The notes beneath the pieces were generated by a model. That model saw only the letters and a list, made by a program, of their open reading frames with translations. It was not told where the DNA came from and made no database searches. DNA of 35,771 bases from Puniceibacterium sp. (GTDB taxonomy: Bacteria > Pseudomonadota > Alphaproteobacteria > Rhodobacterales > Rhodobacteraceae): positions 1-35,771 of the forward strand of contig JAGXGV010000089.1 in NCBI GenBank assembly GCA_024636635.1. Reading direction: 5' to 3'. The position numbers and the translations under genes are program-made. Below are positions 8,118-16,500 of the stretch, piece after piece (the first letter of the stretch is position 1; every line of letters starts with the position of its first letter).

Positions 8118-8965
8118 TCGGACGGCCCGCGCCGGTCCAGCGCCGCCTCTGCGGCGGCCAGCGCATCCACTGCGCGCAGGGCAAAAGGCGTGCCGCAGAT
8201 CCAGTCCGCGCTGCTGAAGACCACCCTGCCCTCTGCACCATAGCGCGCCAGCGCCGGGTGGAATGCCATGTCTTCGGACCGCGAATGTCCCTCGTAGCGC
8301 GGCGACGCGATCAGCACATCCGGCGCTTCGGCCACCACCTGTTCCAGCGACAGCCGACCGCCGCCAGTCATGCCCAGCGTTTCGGCCAGATTGCGAAAGC
8401 CCGCTGCGGTCACGATGTCATGGCTCAGCGTGTCGGCCCCCAGCGAATAGCCGTTGGGATAGAAGAAGGCCGCCACATGGTCCCCGCGCGGGCGGTCGCC
8501 AAAGACGGCGATGCGCGCCGCCATGTCGTCGGCCAGCCTTTCGGCGCGCGCCTCCTGCTGCAACAGCGCGCCCGCGGCACGGATCTGGTCCGGGATCTGG
8601 TCCAGGGCGGTGGCGACGGGCAGTTGTTCGACGCGCAGGCCCAGCCCGCGCAGCATGGCAACCACCGTGGGGTCCGACCAGTTGCCCGCCAGAACCAGTT
8701 CGGGGTCCTGCGCAAAGACCTCTTCAGCGCCACCGTTGTTCTGGGGATAAGCCGCGGCCTCTTGTGCCATCGGGGACGAACGCGGATCATCCGACAGTCG
8801 GCTCAGCGACAGGATCTGCTGGGGGTCGGCCAGCATCAGCACCATCTGATCGGTGCAGAGGTTGATTGACACCACGCGCGGCAGCGGGTCGGCAGCGGCA
8901 GACGCCACCAGCGCCAGAAGCCCCGCCGCACCCGGCGCAAGACATCGCGAAATCGTGCGGCGCAT
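8114..8965 (-). CDS. BtuF-like corrinoid/metallophore ABC binding protein
   Basis: This 283-residue periplasmic binding protein has a signal peptide (MRRTISR, a hydrophobic run, cleavage near residue 25), then [12 protein letters not shown] and a long-helix-linked two-lobe fold typical of the BtuF/FhuD class. The ATG at 8963-8965 follows GGAAGGA. It shares an operon with cobQ and cobP, so corrinoid or cobinamide capture is the natural guess. No BtuC-like permease or BtuD-like ATPase lies nearby, so it must work with components encoded elsewhere. I looked on the minus strand upstream for the B12-box core of a cobalamin riboswitch and did not find it. A siderophore role cannot be excluded. Confidence 0.8.
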   Translation of the reverse strand: MRRTISRCLAPGAAGLLALVASAAADPLPRVVSINLCTDQMVLMLADPQQILSLSRLSDDPRSSPMAQEAAAYPQNNGGAEEVFAQDPELVLAGNWSDPTVVAMLRGLGLRVEQLPVATALDQIPDQIRAAGALLQQEARAERLADDMAARIAVFGDRPRGDHVAAFFYPNGYSLGADTLSHDIVTAAGFRNLAETLGMTGGGRLSLEQVVAEAPDVLIASPRYEGHSRSEDMAFHPALARYGAEGRVVFSSADWICGTPFALRAVDALAAAEAALDRRGPSE

Positions 8966-9075
8966 GGTCTGATTCCTTCCGGTCGCTGCGGTCTGCCCCC
9001 GTGATGGCCTTTTGGCGGCGGCGGCACAACCACATGGGCGGCAGCGCCGGGGCCGCGTTCATGGCAATCGCAAAG

Positions 9076-9093
9076 TTATGACCGCGGTCATAA
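9076..9093. promoter_or_regulatory. Perfect 18-bp palindrome, candidate operator
   Basis: TTATGACCGCGGTCATAA is a perfect inverted repeat in the 327-bp divergent gap (8966-9292) between the btuF-like gene and tex. A near copy is centred 58 bp away at 9134-9151. The size and symmetry suit a dimeric TetR- or MarR-type repressor. The rest of the gap contains no ORF I can support. Confidence 0.6.
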
Positions 9094-9133
9094 GCCCGGT
9101 CCGAACTCCTCACTGCGATCCCGCCCCTCGACT

Positions 9134-9151
9134 TTATGACTGCGGTCATGA
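9134..9151. promoter_or_regulatory. Second, imperfect copy of the 18-bp palindrome
   Basis: TTATGACTGCGGTCATGA differs from the perfect site at 9076-9093 by two bases, while the TTATGAC and GCGGTCAT arms are kept. The pair suggests two operators, or one cooperative site, controlling tex, the btuF-like operon or both. Confidence 0.5.
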
Positions 9152-9292
9152 CCCGCGCAAGGGTGGGGCCATCGCCATTGCGGGTGCGCCGGAGTGGAGT
9201 GCGGGGTTTTTGCCTGTCGGCGTGCCTGCCCCCTTGGCCTGCAAGCCTGCGGGCGGTATGTCTCACCTCCCGACCGTTCACAGGAGGCGCAA

Positions 9293-11608
9293 TTGGACAC
9301 CGCAAAGCGTATCGCACAGACCATCGCAACCGAGATTGCGGCGCGTCCCGATCAGGTGGCCGCGGCCATTGCCCTGCTCGACGGCGGCGCCACGGTGCCC
9401 TTTGTCGCCCGTTACCGCAAAGAGGCGACCGGCGGCCTTGACGACACACAACTGCGCAAGCTGGCCGACCGGATGACCTATCTGCGCGAACTCGAATCGC
9501 GGCGCGCGACGATCCTCGACTCGATCCGCAGCCAGGACCGGCTGACCGACGACATCGCCCGCGCGCTGGCGGCCGCCGATACCAAATCCGTGCTCGAGGA
9601 CATCTACCTGCCGTTCAAGCCCAAGCGGCGCACCAAGGCGATGATCGCGCGGGAAAACGGACTTGAACCGCTGATCGAGGGTATCCTTGCGGATCGCAAT
9701 GCCGACCCCGAGGCGCTGGCCAAAGCTTACCTCACCGACGCCGTGCCTGGCACGAAGGAGGCGCTTGAGGGCGCGCGCGACATTCTGTCCGAGCGGCTGT
9801 CGGAAAATGCCGCCCTGCTGGGCGACCTGCGCGATTTCATGCAGCGCGAGGCGGTTCTGAGCGCGCGCGTGATCGAAGGGCAGCAGGAAAAGGGCGCCAA
9901 ATTCTCGGACTATTTCGCCCATTCCGAACCCTGGGTCAAAGTGCCGTCACATCGCGCGCTGGCCATGCTGCGCGCCGCAAAAGAGGGCGTTGTGCATGTG
10001 GACATCGCCCCCGATCCCGAAACCGGCGCGGCGCGTGCCGAAGGCATCGTGTGCCGTCACATCGGGATTCCCGGCAACGGTCCCGGCGACGCCTGGCTGC
10101 GCAGGATCGCGGGCTGGACCTGGCGGGTCAAGCTGAGCTCGACCATGATGCTGGACCTGCTGGGCGACCTGCGCGCCCGTGCGCATGAAGAGGCGATCGA
10201 GGTGTTCGCGCGCAACCTGAAGGATCTGCTGCTGGCCGCGCCAGCGGGTGCGCGCACCACGCTGGGGCTTGATCCCGGCATCCGGACGGGCGTCAAGGCG
10301 GCGGTGGTGGATGCGACCGGACGGGTGCTGGCGACCGAAACCCTGTATCCGTTCCAGCCGAAGAACGATCTGCGCGGCGCCGAGGCGATGATCCTGACAC
10401 TGATCCAGCGCCACGGGGTCGAGCTGATCGCCATCGGCAACGGCACCGCCAGCCGCGAGACCGAGCGCCTTGTCGCCGACACGCTGTCGCGTCTGCCCCC
10501 TGGCGCGAAGACGCCGACCAAGGTCATCGTCTCCGAAGCCGGTGCCTCGGTCTATTCCGCCTCGGAACTGGCGGCGCGGGAATTTCCCGATCTGGATGTC
10601 AGCCTGCGCGGCGCGGTGTCAATTGCGCGCCGCCTTCAGGATCCGCTGGCCGAACTGGTCAAGATCGAACCCAAAAGCATCGGTGTCGGCCAGTACCAGC
10701 ATGACGTGGACCAGTCGCGGCTGGACAAGTCGCTGGCGGCAGTGGTCGAGGATGCGGTGAACGCGGTGGGGGTCGATCTCAACACCGCCTCGGCGCCGCT
10801 GCTGGCGCATGTCTCGGGCCTTGGGCCGGGGCTGGCCGAATCCATTGTGGCGCACCGGGACGCGTCAGGCGCGTTCCGGTCGCGCAAGGAGCTTTTGAAG
10901 GTCGCGCGGCTGGGACCAAGGGCGTTCGAGCAATGCGCCGGCTTCCTGCGTATCCGCGACGGGGCCGAGCCGCTGGATGCCTCATCCGTTCACCCCGAAG
11001 CTTACGGCGTGGCGCGCCGGATCGTTGCGGCCTGCGGGCGGGATCTGCGGTCGATCATGGGTGACCCCGCGGCGCTGCGCGCGGTGCGGGCGGAACAGTT
11101 CGTCGACGACCATTTCGGCCTGCCCACGGTGCGCGACATCCTGACGGAAATGGAAAAACCGGGCCGCGACCCGCGCCCCGGTTTCAGGACGGCGGTCTTT
11201 GCCGACGGGGTCGAGGATATCAAGGACCTGAAATCCGGCATGGTGCTTGAGGGTACGGTGACCAATGTCGCGGCCTTCGGCGCCTTCGTGGACATCGGCG
11301 TGCATCAGGACGGTCTGGTGCATGTCAGCCAGCTTGCCGACAAGTTCGTCAAGGACCCGCACGAGGTGGTCAAGGCCGGCGACGTTGTGCAGGTCCGCGT
11401 GACAGAGGTGGACATTCCGCGCAAGCGGATCGGGTTGTCGATGCGCAAGGACGGCGGAACCTCTGCCCGCGAGGACCGGGCCGAACGGGGACCGAAGGCA
11501 GAAAGTCCCCGGGGCAAGGGCAAGCCTGCGACCAGTGCCGCGCCCGCCAAAAGCGACGCGCCCGGGGCGCTGGGATCGGCGCTGCTGGATGCGATGAAGC
11601 GGCGGTAG
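9293..11608 (+). CDS. tex: Tex family transcription accessory/RNA-binding protein
   Basis: Tex is a broadly conserved nucleic-acid-binding protein; members have an N-terminal helical region, a YqgF-like RNase H fold, helix-hairpin-helix repeats and a C-terminal S1 domain. Here the YqgF-like part begins near TTLGLDPGIRTGVK (about 320), the HhH region is at about 492-556 and the S1 domain at about 638-720 (MVLEGTVTNVAAFGAFVDIG). A Lys/Ala-rich tail follows. I start it at the TTG 9293-9295 because an AGGAGG (9282-9287) sits just upstream and the product then begins MDTAKRIAQ, as is usual for Tex; this gives 771 residues. The frame stays open upstream to 9194 without a credible start. Confidence 0.95.
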   Translation: MDTAKRIAQTIATEIAARPDQVAAAIALLDGGATVPFVARYRKEATGGLDDTQLRKLADRMTYLRELESRRATILDSIRSQDRLTDDIARALAAADTKSVLEDIYLPFKPKRRTKAMIARENGLEPLIEGILADRNADPEALAKAYLTDAVPGTKEALEGARDILSERLSENAALLGDLRDFMQREAVLSARVIEGQQEKGAKFSDYFAHSEPWVKVPSHRALAMLRAAKEGVVHVDIAPDPETGAARAEGIVCRHIGIPGNGPGDAWLRRIAGWTWRVKLSSTMMLDLLGDLRARAHEEAIEVFARNLKDLLLAAPAGARTTLGLDPGIRTGVKAAVVDATGRVLATETLYPFQPKNDLRGAEAMILTLIQRHGVELIAIGNGTASRETERLVADTLSRLPPGAKTPTKVIVSEAGASVYSASELAAREFPDLDVSLRGAVSIARRLQDPLAELVKIEPKSIGVGQYQHDVDQSRLDKSLAAVVEDAVNAVGVDLNTASAPLLAHVSGLGPGLAESIVAHRDASGAFRSRKELLKVARLGPRAFEQCAGFLRIRDGAEPLDASSVHPEAYGVARRIVAACGRDLRSIMGDPAALRAVRAEQFVDDHFGLPTVRDILTEMEKPGRDPRPGFRTAVFADGVEDIKDLKSGMVLEGTVTNVAAFGAFVDIGVHQDGLVHVSQLADKFVKDPHEVVKAGDVVQVRVTEVDIPRKRIGLSMRKDGGTSAREDRAERGPKAESPRGKGKPATSAAPAKSDAPGALGSALLDAMKRR

Positions 11609-11609
11609 C

Positions 11610-11622
11610 GTCGGGCGCCGAC
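11610..11622. terminator. Small hairpin between convergent tex and codA
   Basis: GTCGG-GCG-CCGAC forms a short hairpin 1 nt past the tex stop codon, in the 54-bp gap between convergent genes. No U-run follows it, so a terminator role is only tentative. Confidence 0.25.
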
Positions 11623-11662
11623 CCACCTGGTTCAGGGCATTTTCCGCTGAGGCGCCACCCGA

Positions 11663-12937
11663 TCAGTGGCGGCGGCGCACCGTGGCGGGCCGCCCGTCCA
11701 GCGCCAGACGTGCATCGTTGCGCGCCTTTTGCGACACCACACGGCCCTTGGACACCACCGCCAGCCGGTCCGGGCGCAGCCTGACCGCTTCGATCGGATC
11801 GCCCGCGTCCAGCACCACCAGCGAGGCGGTGGCGCCCTGATGCAGGCCATGATCCGCAAGCCCGATGATGCGCGCGTTTTCGACCGTCACCATGTCGAAA
11901 CAGCGCCGCATGTCCTCGGGCGAGGTCATCTGCGCCACATGCAGCCCCATGAAGGCCACATCCAGCATGTCGCCGGTGCCCAGCGCATACCACGGATCGC
12001 GCACGCAATCCTGCCCCCAGCCGACGGTGATGCCCTGTGCCTGCATCTCTTTCACCCGGGTCAGGCCGCGGCGTTTGGGATAGCCGTCATGCCGCCCCTG
12101 AAGCGTGATGTTGATCAGCGGATTGGGGATGGCGGCCACCCCGGCCTCGGCGATCAGGGGCAGCAGTTTCGAGACATAATAGGTGTCCATCGAATGCATC
12201 GAGGTCAGGTGCGACCCCGCGACCCGGCCCTGCAAGCCAAGGCGCTGCGCCTCAAACGCCAGCGTTTCGATATGGCGGCTGAGCGGATCGTCGGTTTCAT
12301 CGCAATGCAGATCGACGGGCAGGCCGCGATCGGCGGCGATTTCGCACAAGTCGCGGACCGAATCGCGCCCCGCCTCCATCGTGCGTTCGAAATGCGGGAT
12401 GCCGCCGACCACGTTCACGCCCATGTCGAGCGCGCGGATCAGGTTCGCGCGGCCCGTGGGGCTGCGGTACAGCCCATCCTGCGGGAAGGCGACCAGTTGC
12501 AGGTCAAGGTAGGGTTTCACGATGCGCTGCACCTCAAGCATGGCGGTCACCGTGTTCAGATGGTCGGGCGTCGTGTCCACATGGCTGCGGATCGCAAGCA
12601 ACCCCATCGACACCGCCCAGTCGCAGTAGGTCAGCGCGCGGGCGACCATTTCGTCCACTGTCGCCGTCTCGCGCAGCTCTCCCCACAGGGCGATACCTTC
12701 GATAAGGGTGCCAGAGGCATTGATGCGCGGCACCCCATAGCTCAGCGTTGCGTCCAGATGGAAATGCGGATCGACGAAAGGCGCGGTCACAAGGTCACCG
12801 GCGGCGTCGATCACCGTGCCCGCCTGCGCCCCGGCGAGCGCGCCGATCGCGGTGATCCTGTCGCCCCGGATGCCGATGTCGGCATGGGATCCGTCGGGCA
12901 GCGTGCCACCTTTCACCAGCAGGTCGAAATCGGCCAT
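11663..12937 (-). CDS. codA: Cytosine deaminase-like amidohydrolase (CodA family)
   Basis: This 424-residue metal-dependent amidohydrolase resembles E. coli CodA along its whole length. CodA hydrolyses cytosine to uracil and ammonia. Metal-site residues are recognisable: His58 and His60 in PHFHLD, His211 and Glu214 in HCDETDD, His243 in GSHLTSMHS and Asp310 in GWGQDCVRDPW. The substrate-loop FPQDG is also present. The residue after Asp310 is Cys311, where E. coli CodA has Asp314, so specificity may differ (5-methylcytosine, isoguanine or another aminoheterocycle). The ATG at 12935-12937 overlaps the permease stop by one base (TGATG) and has AAAGGAG upstream. It is the last gene of a nucleobase/nucleoside-type ABC operon. 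Confidence 0.88.
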   Translation of the reverse strand: MADFDLLVKGGTLPDGSHADIGIRGDRITAIGALAGAQAGTVIDAAGDLVTAPFVDPHFHLDATLSYGVPRINASGTLIEGIALWGELRETATVDEMVARALTYCDWAVSMGLLAIRSHVDTTPDHLNTVTAMLEVQRIVKPYLDLQLVAFPQDGLYRSPTGRANLIRALDMGVNVVGGIPHFERTMEAGRDSVRDLCEIAADRGLPVDLHCDETDDPLSRHIETLAFEAQRLGLQGRVAGSHLTSMHSMDTYYVSKLLPLIAEAGVAAIPNPLINITLQGRHDGYPKRRGLTRVKEMQAQGITVGWGQDCVRDPWYALGTGDMLDVAFMGLHVAQMTSPEDMRRCFDMVTVENARIIGLADHGLHQGATASLVVLDAGDPIEAVRLRPDRLAVVSKGRVVSQKARNDARLALDGRPATVRRRH

Positions 12938-13884
12938 CAGCGTTCTCCTTTGTTGTAGGGCACCATCAGCGCGGCCGGAACGTTGGCGCGCCGCGACATC
13001 AGGATCAGGGCCAGGATGGACAGGATGTAGGGGATCATCAGGAAGACCTGATAGGGTACCAGCGCACCCAGACCGGTCTGTTGCATCCGGATCTGCAAGG
13101 CGTCGAAGGCTGCGAACAGCACTGCCCCCAGCAGGGCGCGCCCCGGCATCCACGCGCCGAACACCACAAGCGCGATGCAGATCCAGCCGCGCCCGTTCAC
13201 CATCTCGAAGAAGAACGACGAAAACGCCGACAGCGTCAGGAACGCGCCGCCGATGCCCATCAGGCCCGATCCGACGATGACCGCGCCCATGCGCAGCGCG
13301 GTGACGGACAGGCCCTGCGCCTCGACCGCGGCGGGGTTTTCGCCGACAGCGCGCAGGGCAAGGCCCAGCGGCGTGCGGTAGAGCACCAGCGCCACCACAA
13401 GCACGGTGAAGAAGGCGAAATAGGTCAGGGGCGTCTGGGAAAACAGCGCGGGGCCTATGAATGGCAGGTCCGAAAGGCCGGGAATATCGACCGGCTGGAA
13501 CGGTTCGATCCGGGGCGGCGACGTGACCTCGGGCAGGGCAAGGCGGTAGGCGTAATAGGCCGAGGATGTGGCCAGCAGCGTGATCCCGATGCCCACCACA
13601 TGCTGCGACAGGCCGAAGGGCACCGTCAGCACCGCATGGAGCGCGCCAAAGAACATGCCCGCCGCCATCGCCACCGCCACCCCACCCCAGAGGCCCATGC
13701 CGGAATAGACCGCCATCCAGCCGGCAAAGGCCCCCGCGACCATGATCCCCTCGATCCCGAGGTTCAGCACCCCGGCGCGTTCGCAGATGAGTTCGCCCAT
13801 CGTGGCAAAGATCAGCGGCGAGGCGATGCGCAGCACGGCGGCCCAGAAGCTGGCGGTCAGCAGGATTTCGGCAATCTCGGTCAT
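12937..13884 (-). CDS. ABC transporter permease, NupQ/YufQ type
   Basis: A 315-residue polytopic inner-membrane permease with about eight membrane segments. The motif GELICERAGVLNLGIEGIMVAGAF near the N-terminus and RAVGENPAAVEAQGLSV in the middle are typical of permeases that work with BMP-family nucleoside binding proteins. It is one of two permeases in this operon; its start overlaps the stop of the other as ATGA (13881-13884), and its own stop overlaps the codA start. The expected partner complex is the other permease, the double-domain ATPase and the BMP-type binding protein. A purine or pyrimidine compound is the likely cargo, supported by the deaminase downstream. Confidence 0.9.
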   Translation of the reverse strand: MTEIAEILLTASFWAAVLRIASPLIFATMGELICERAGVLNLGIEGIMVAGAFAGWMAVYSGMGLWGGVAVAMAAGMFFGALHAVLTVPFGLSQHVVGIGITLLATSSAYYAYRLALPEVTSPPRIEPFQPVDIPGLSDLPFIGPALFSQTPLTYFAFFTVLVVALVLYRTPLGLALRAVGENPAAVEAQGLSVTALRMGAVIVGSGLMGIGGAFLTLSAFSSFFFEMVNGRGWICIALVVFGAWMPGRALLGAVLFAAFDALQIRMQQTGLGALVPYQVFLMIPYILSILALILMSRRANVPAALMVPYNKGER

Positions 13885-14927
13885 CCGCGCCGCACCCTGA
13901 ACTTGGTCAGCAGGATCGCCAGCACCATGAACAGCAGCGCCGTCGCCAGCAGGATGTCGGCGATGTAGGTCGGCACCTCGGCGGCGCGGCTCATCCCGTC
14001 GGCACCGACGAAGATACCGGCCACGAAGATCGCCGACACCACCACCCCCAGCGGGTTGAGCAGCGCCAGCATGGCGACGACGATGCCGGTGTAGCCAAAG
14101 CCGGGCGACAGATCGAGCGTGAGATTGCCCTTGAGCCCCGCCACTTCGGAATATCCCGCGAGCGCCGCAAGGCCGCCCGACAGCAGCGCCGTCTTGACCA
14201 GCACGGCGCCCACCGGGATGCCGGCAAAGCGTGCGGCCTGCGCGTTCAGACCCACGGCGCGGATTTCATAGCCCAGTGTCGTGCGCGTCTGGATCACCCA
14301 GACCGCGACCGCCGACACGAGGGCAAGGCCAAAGCCCCAGTGCAGCCGCAGCCCTTCGACCAGACGCGGCAGGCGGGCGTCGCGGGGGATCGGTTCGGAT
14401 TTCGGCCAGCCCATGCCCATCGGGTCCTTCAGCGGCCCTTCGAGCAGCAGGGATATCAGCAGCAGCATGATGAAGTTGAACAGCAGGGTTGTCACCACCT
14501 CGTCCACGCCCAGCCGCGTCTTGAGCAGGACCGGACCCAGCAGCACCAGCCCCCCGGCGACCAGCGCCCCAAGCCCCATAAGCGGGATCAGCGCCGCGCC
14601 CGGCAGCGCCAGTTTCGTGCCGATCAGCACCGTCGCCAGCGCCCCGGCATAAAGCTGCGCCTCTGCGCCGATGTTCCAGAGCCGCGCGCGGAAGGCGACC
14701 GCAACTGCAAGCCCGGTAAAGATCAGCGGCGTGGCGCGGTTGAGCGTTTCCAGCAGGGCGAATTTTGACCCAGCAGCGCCCTTGACGATCAGACCGAAGG
14801 TTTGCAGCGGATCGGCCCCGGCCAGCATGGCAAGAAACGCGCCCACAAGGACCGTCGCCACCAGCGCCAGCGCGGGCAGGCCCAGCGACCGGGCCAGCGT
14901 CGGATCCGCAATCGCCTCAAGCCGCAT
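13881..14927 (-). CDS. ABC transporter permease, NupP/YufP type
   Basis: A 348-residue inner-membrane permease whose segments include FTGLAVAVAFRARLWNIGAEAQ and LRLHWGFGLALV, with IRAVGLNAQAARFAGI in the cytoplasmic loop, all in the style of YufP/NupP. I start it at ATG 14925-14927 (MRLEAIADP), which follows AGGGGGG; this overlaps the end of the ATPase gene by 11 bp. The same frame is open further upstream through a low-complexity stretch shared with the ATPase C-terminus, which I regard as non-coding in this frame. It would pair with the NupQ-type permease downstream. Confidence 0.9.
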   Translation of the reverse strand: MRLEAIADPTLARSLGLPALALVATVLVGAFLAMLAGADPLQTFGLIVKGAAGSKFALLETLNRATPLIFTGLAVAVAFRARLWNIGAEAQLYAGALATVLIGTKLALPGAALIPLMGLGALVAGGLVLLGPVLLKTRLGVDEVVTTLLFNFIMLLLISLLLEGPLKDPMGMGWPKSEPIPRDARLPRLVEGLRLHWGFGLALVSAVAVWVIQTRTTLGYEIRAVGLNAQAARFAGIPVGAVLVKTALLSGGLAALAGYSEVAGLKGNLTLDLSPGFGYTGIVVAMLALLNPLGVVVSAIFVAGIFVGADGMSRAAEVPTYIADILLATALLFMVLAILLTKFRVRRG

Positions 14928-16500
14928 TGCTGCCCCCCTGCCCTTTATCCCCCTGCCCGGTTTTCCTGTCTTCCTCATTCCCGTGATCGCCAAACCCGTG
15001 ACCCGCCATCCACTGGCCCAGATCCGCAGGTTTCATCGTGCCGCGCGGGAAAGCGGGTGACAGCCGCCCGGCCGAAATCACGTGGATCACGTCCGACAGG
15101 GTCAGGATCTCGTCCAGATCCTCGGAGATCAGCAGGATCGCGGCGCCCGCATCGCGCGCCGCAAGCAGCTGGTTCTGCACATAGGTCACCGCGCCGATGT
15201 CCAGCCCGCGCACCGGCTGGTTGGCAAGGATCACGCGGGGGTTTTCGCCCAGCACCCGGCCCAGGATCAGCTTTTGCATGTTGCCACCCGACAGCAGGCG
15301 GATGCGGGTCTGCGGCCCCGGACAGCGCACATCGTATTGCGCGATGATGCCTTCGGCCCGCTGGCGCGCGTGGGTCCAGTCCATCCAGCCGCTGCGGCTG
15401 ACGGGGGCGTCGGCGTAGGTTTCGAGGATGGCATTTTCGGTCAGACTGAAATCGGCAATGGTGCCGGTGCGGTGCCGGTCTTCGGGGATGCGGCCGATTC
15501 CGGCGGCGATGGCCGCGCGGGGCGACCAGGCACCCGGCGGATTACCGGCGATTTCGAACCGTCCCGCTGTCGGCGTGGCCAGTCCCGAAAGCAGGTCCGC
15601 CAGCGCGCCCTGACCGTTGCCCGACACGCCGGCAAGGCCGGTGATCTGCCCCGCGCGCAGGGACAGCGACACGTCGCGCAGGCCGGGGCCGCTGACCCGG
15701 TCCAGCACCAGCAGCGGGGCGCCGGGCGTGGCGCGGGATGGCGCGGGCGGCGTGATTTCAGCGCCCACCATCATTTCAGCCAGTTTGTGGCGGTCGGTGT
15801 CCGTGGTCGTTACCGCGCCGACAAGGCGGCCGTGGCGCAGCACAAGGACGCGCGACGCGATCGCCATGACCTCGTGCAGCTTGTGGCTGATGAAGATCAC
15901 CGACAGGCCCAGCGCGACGGCGCGGCGCAGCGTTTCGAACAGCGCATCGGTTTCCTGCGGGGTCAGCACGGCGGTCGGTTCGTCCAGGATCAGGATGCGG
16001 GCATCGCGGTAGAGCGCCTTCAGGATTTCGACCCGCTGACGTTCACCCACCGAAAGATCGGCGACCATCGCCCCGGGATCGACCGCCAGCCCGAAGTCGC
16101 GCGACAGCGCCACGACACGCGCCCGCGCCGCCCCGCGTCCAAGACCCGGTTTCCACAGCGGTTCGGTGCCCAGCAGGATGTTGTCGAGCGCGGTCAGGTT
16201 GTCGGCCAGCGTGAAATGCTGGTGCACCATGCCAACGCCCGCGCGCAACGCTGCACCGGGCTGGCCCGGCGGAAGGGTCTTGCCCATAACCTCGACCGCG
16301 CCTGAATCGGCGCTGTAATGGCCGAACAGGATGTTCATCAGCGTCGTCTTGCCGGCGCCGTTTTCGCCCAGCAGGGCCAGAACCTCGCCCCGGGCAAGGT
16401 CAAGGTCGATGCCGTCGTTGGCGACCAGCGCGCCAAAGCGTTTGGTGATACCCGACAGCCGCAGGACGGGACCGCCCTGCGCCGGGGCCTCAGAGGGCAT
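14917..16500 (-). CDS. ABC transporter ATPase with two domains, NupO/YufO type
   Basis: This 527-residue protein fuses two ABC ATPase domains, as in sugar and nucleoside importers. The first has Walker A GENGAGKT (about 45-52), a signature LSVGERQ (about 149-155) and Walker B ILILDEPTA. The second has a degenerate Walker A (GVSGNGQGA), a signature LLSGGNMQK and LANQPVRGLD in place of a normal Walker B, which is common in this family and suggests one functional site per chain. The C-terminus is hydrophilic and Gly/Lys/Asp-rich. The ATG at 16498-16500 overlaps the binding-protein stop by one base. Confidence 0.93.
   Translation of the reverse strand: MPSEAPAQGGPVLRLSGITKRFGALVANDGIDLDLARGEVLALLGENGAGKTTLMNILFGHYSADSGAVEVMGKTLPPGQPGAALRAGVGMVHQHFTLADNLTALDNILLGTEPLWKPGLGRGAARARVVALSRDFGLAVDPGAMVADLSVGERQRVEILKALYRDARILILDEPTAVLTPQETDALFETLRRAVALGLSVIFISHKLHEVMAIASRVLVLRHGRLVGAVTTTDTDRHKLAEMMVGAEITPPAPSRATPGAPLLVLDRVSGPGLRDVSLSLRAGQITGLAGVSGNGQGALADLLSGLATPTAGRFEIAGNPPGAWSPRAAIAAGIGRIPEDRHRTGTIADFSLTENAILETYADAPVSRSGWMDWTHARQRAEGIIAQYDVRCPGPQTRIRLLSGGNMQKLILGRVLGENPRVILANQPVRGLDIGAVTYVQNQLLAARDAGAAILLISEDLDEILTLSDVIHVISAGRLSPAFPRGTMKPADLGQWMAGHGFGDHGNEEDRKTGQGDKGQGGSNAA

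Noticed and set aside
8966-9292. Cobalamin riboswitch upstream of the btuF-like gene
   Set aside because: I looked for the B12-box core (GCCACTG) on the minus strand and found none; only the paired palindromes stand out.
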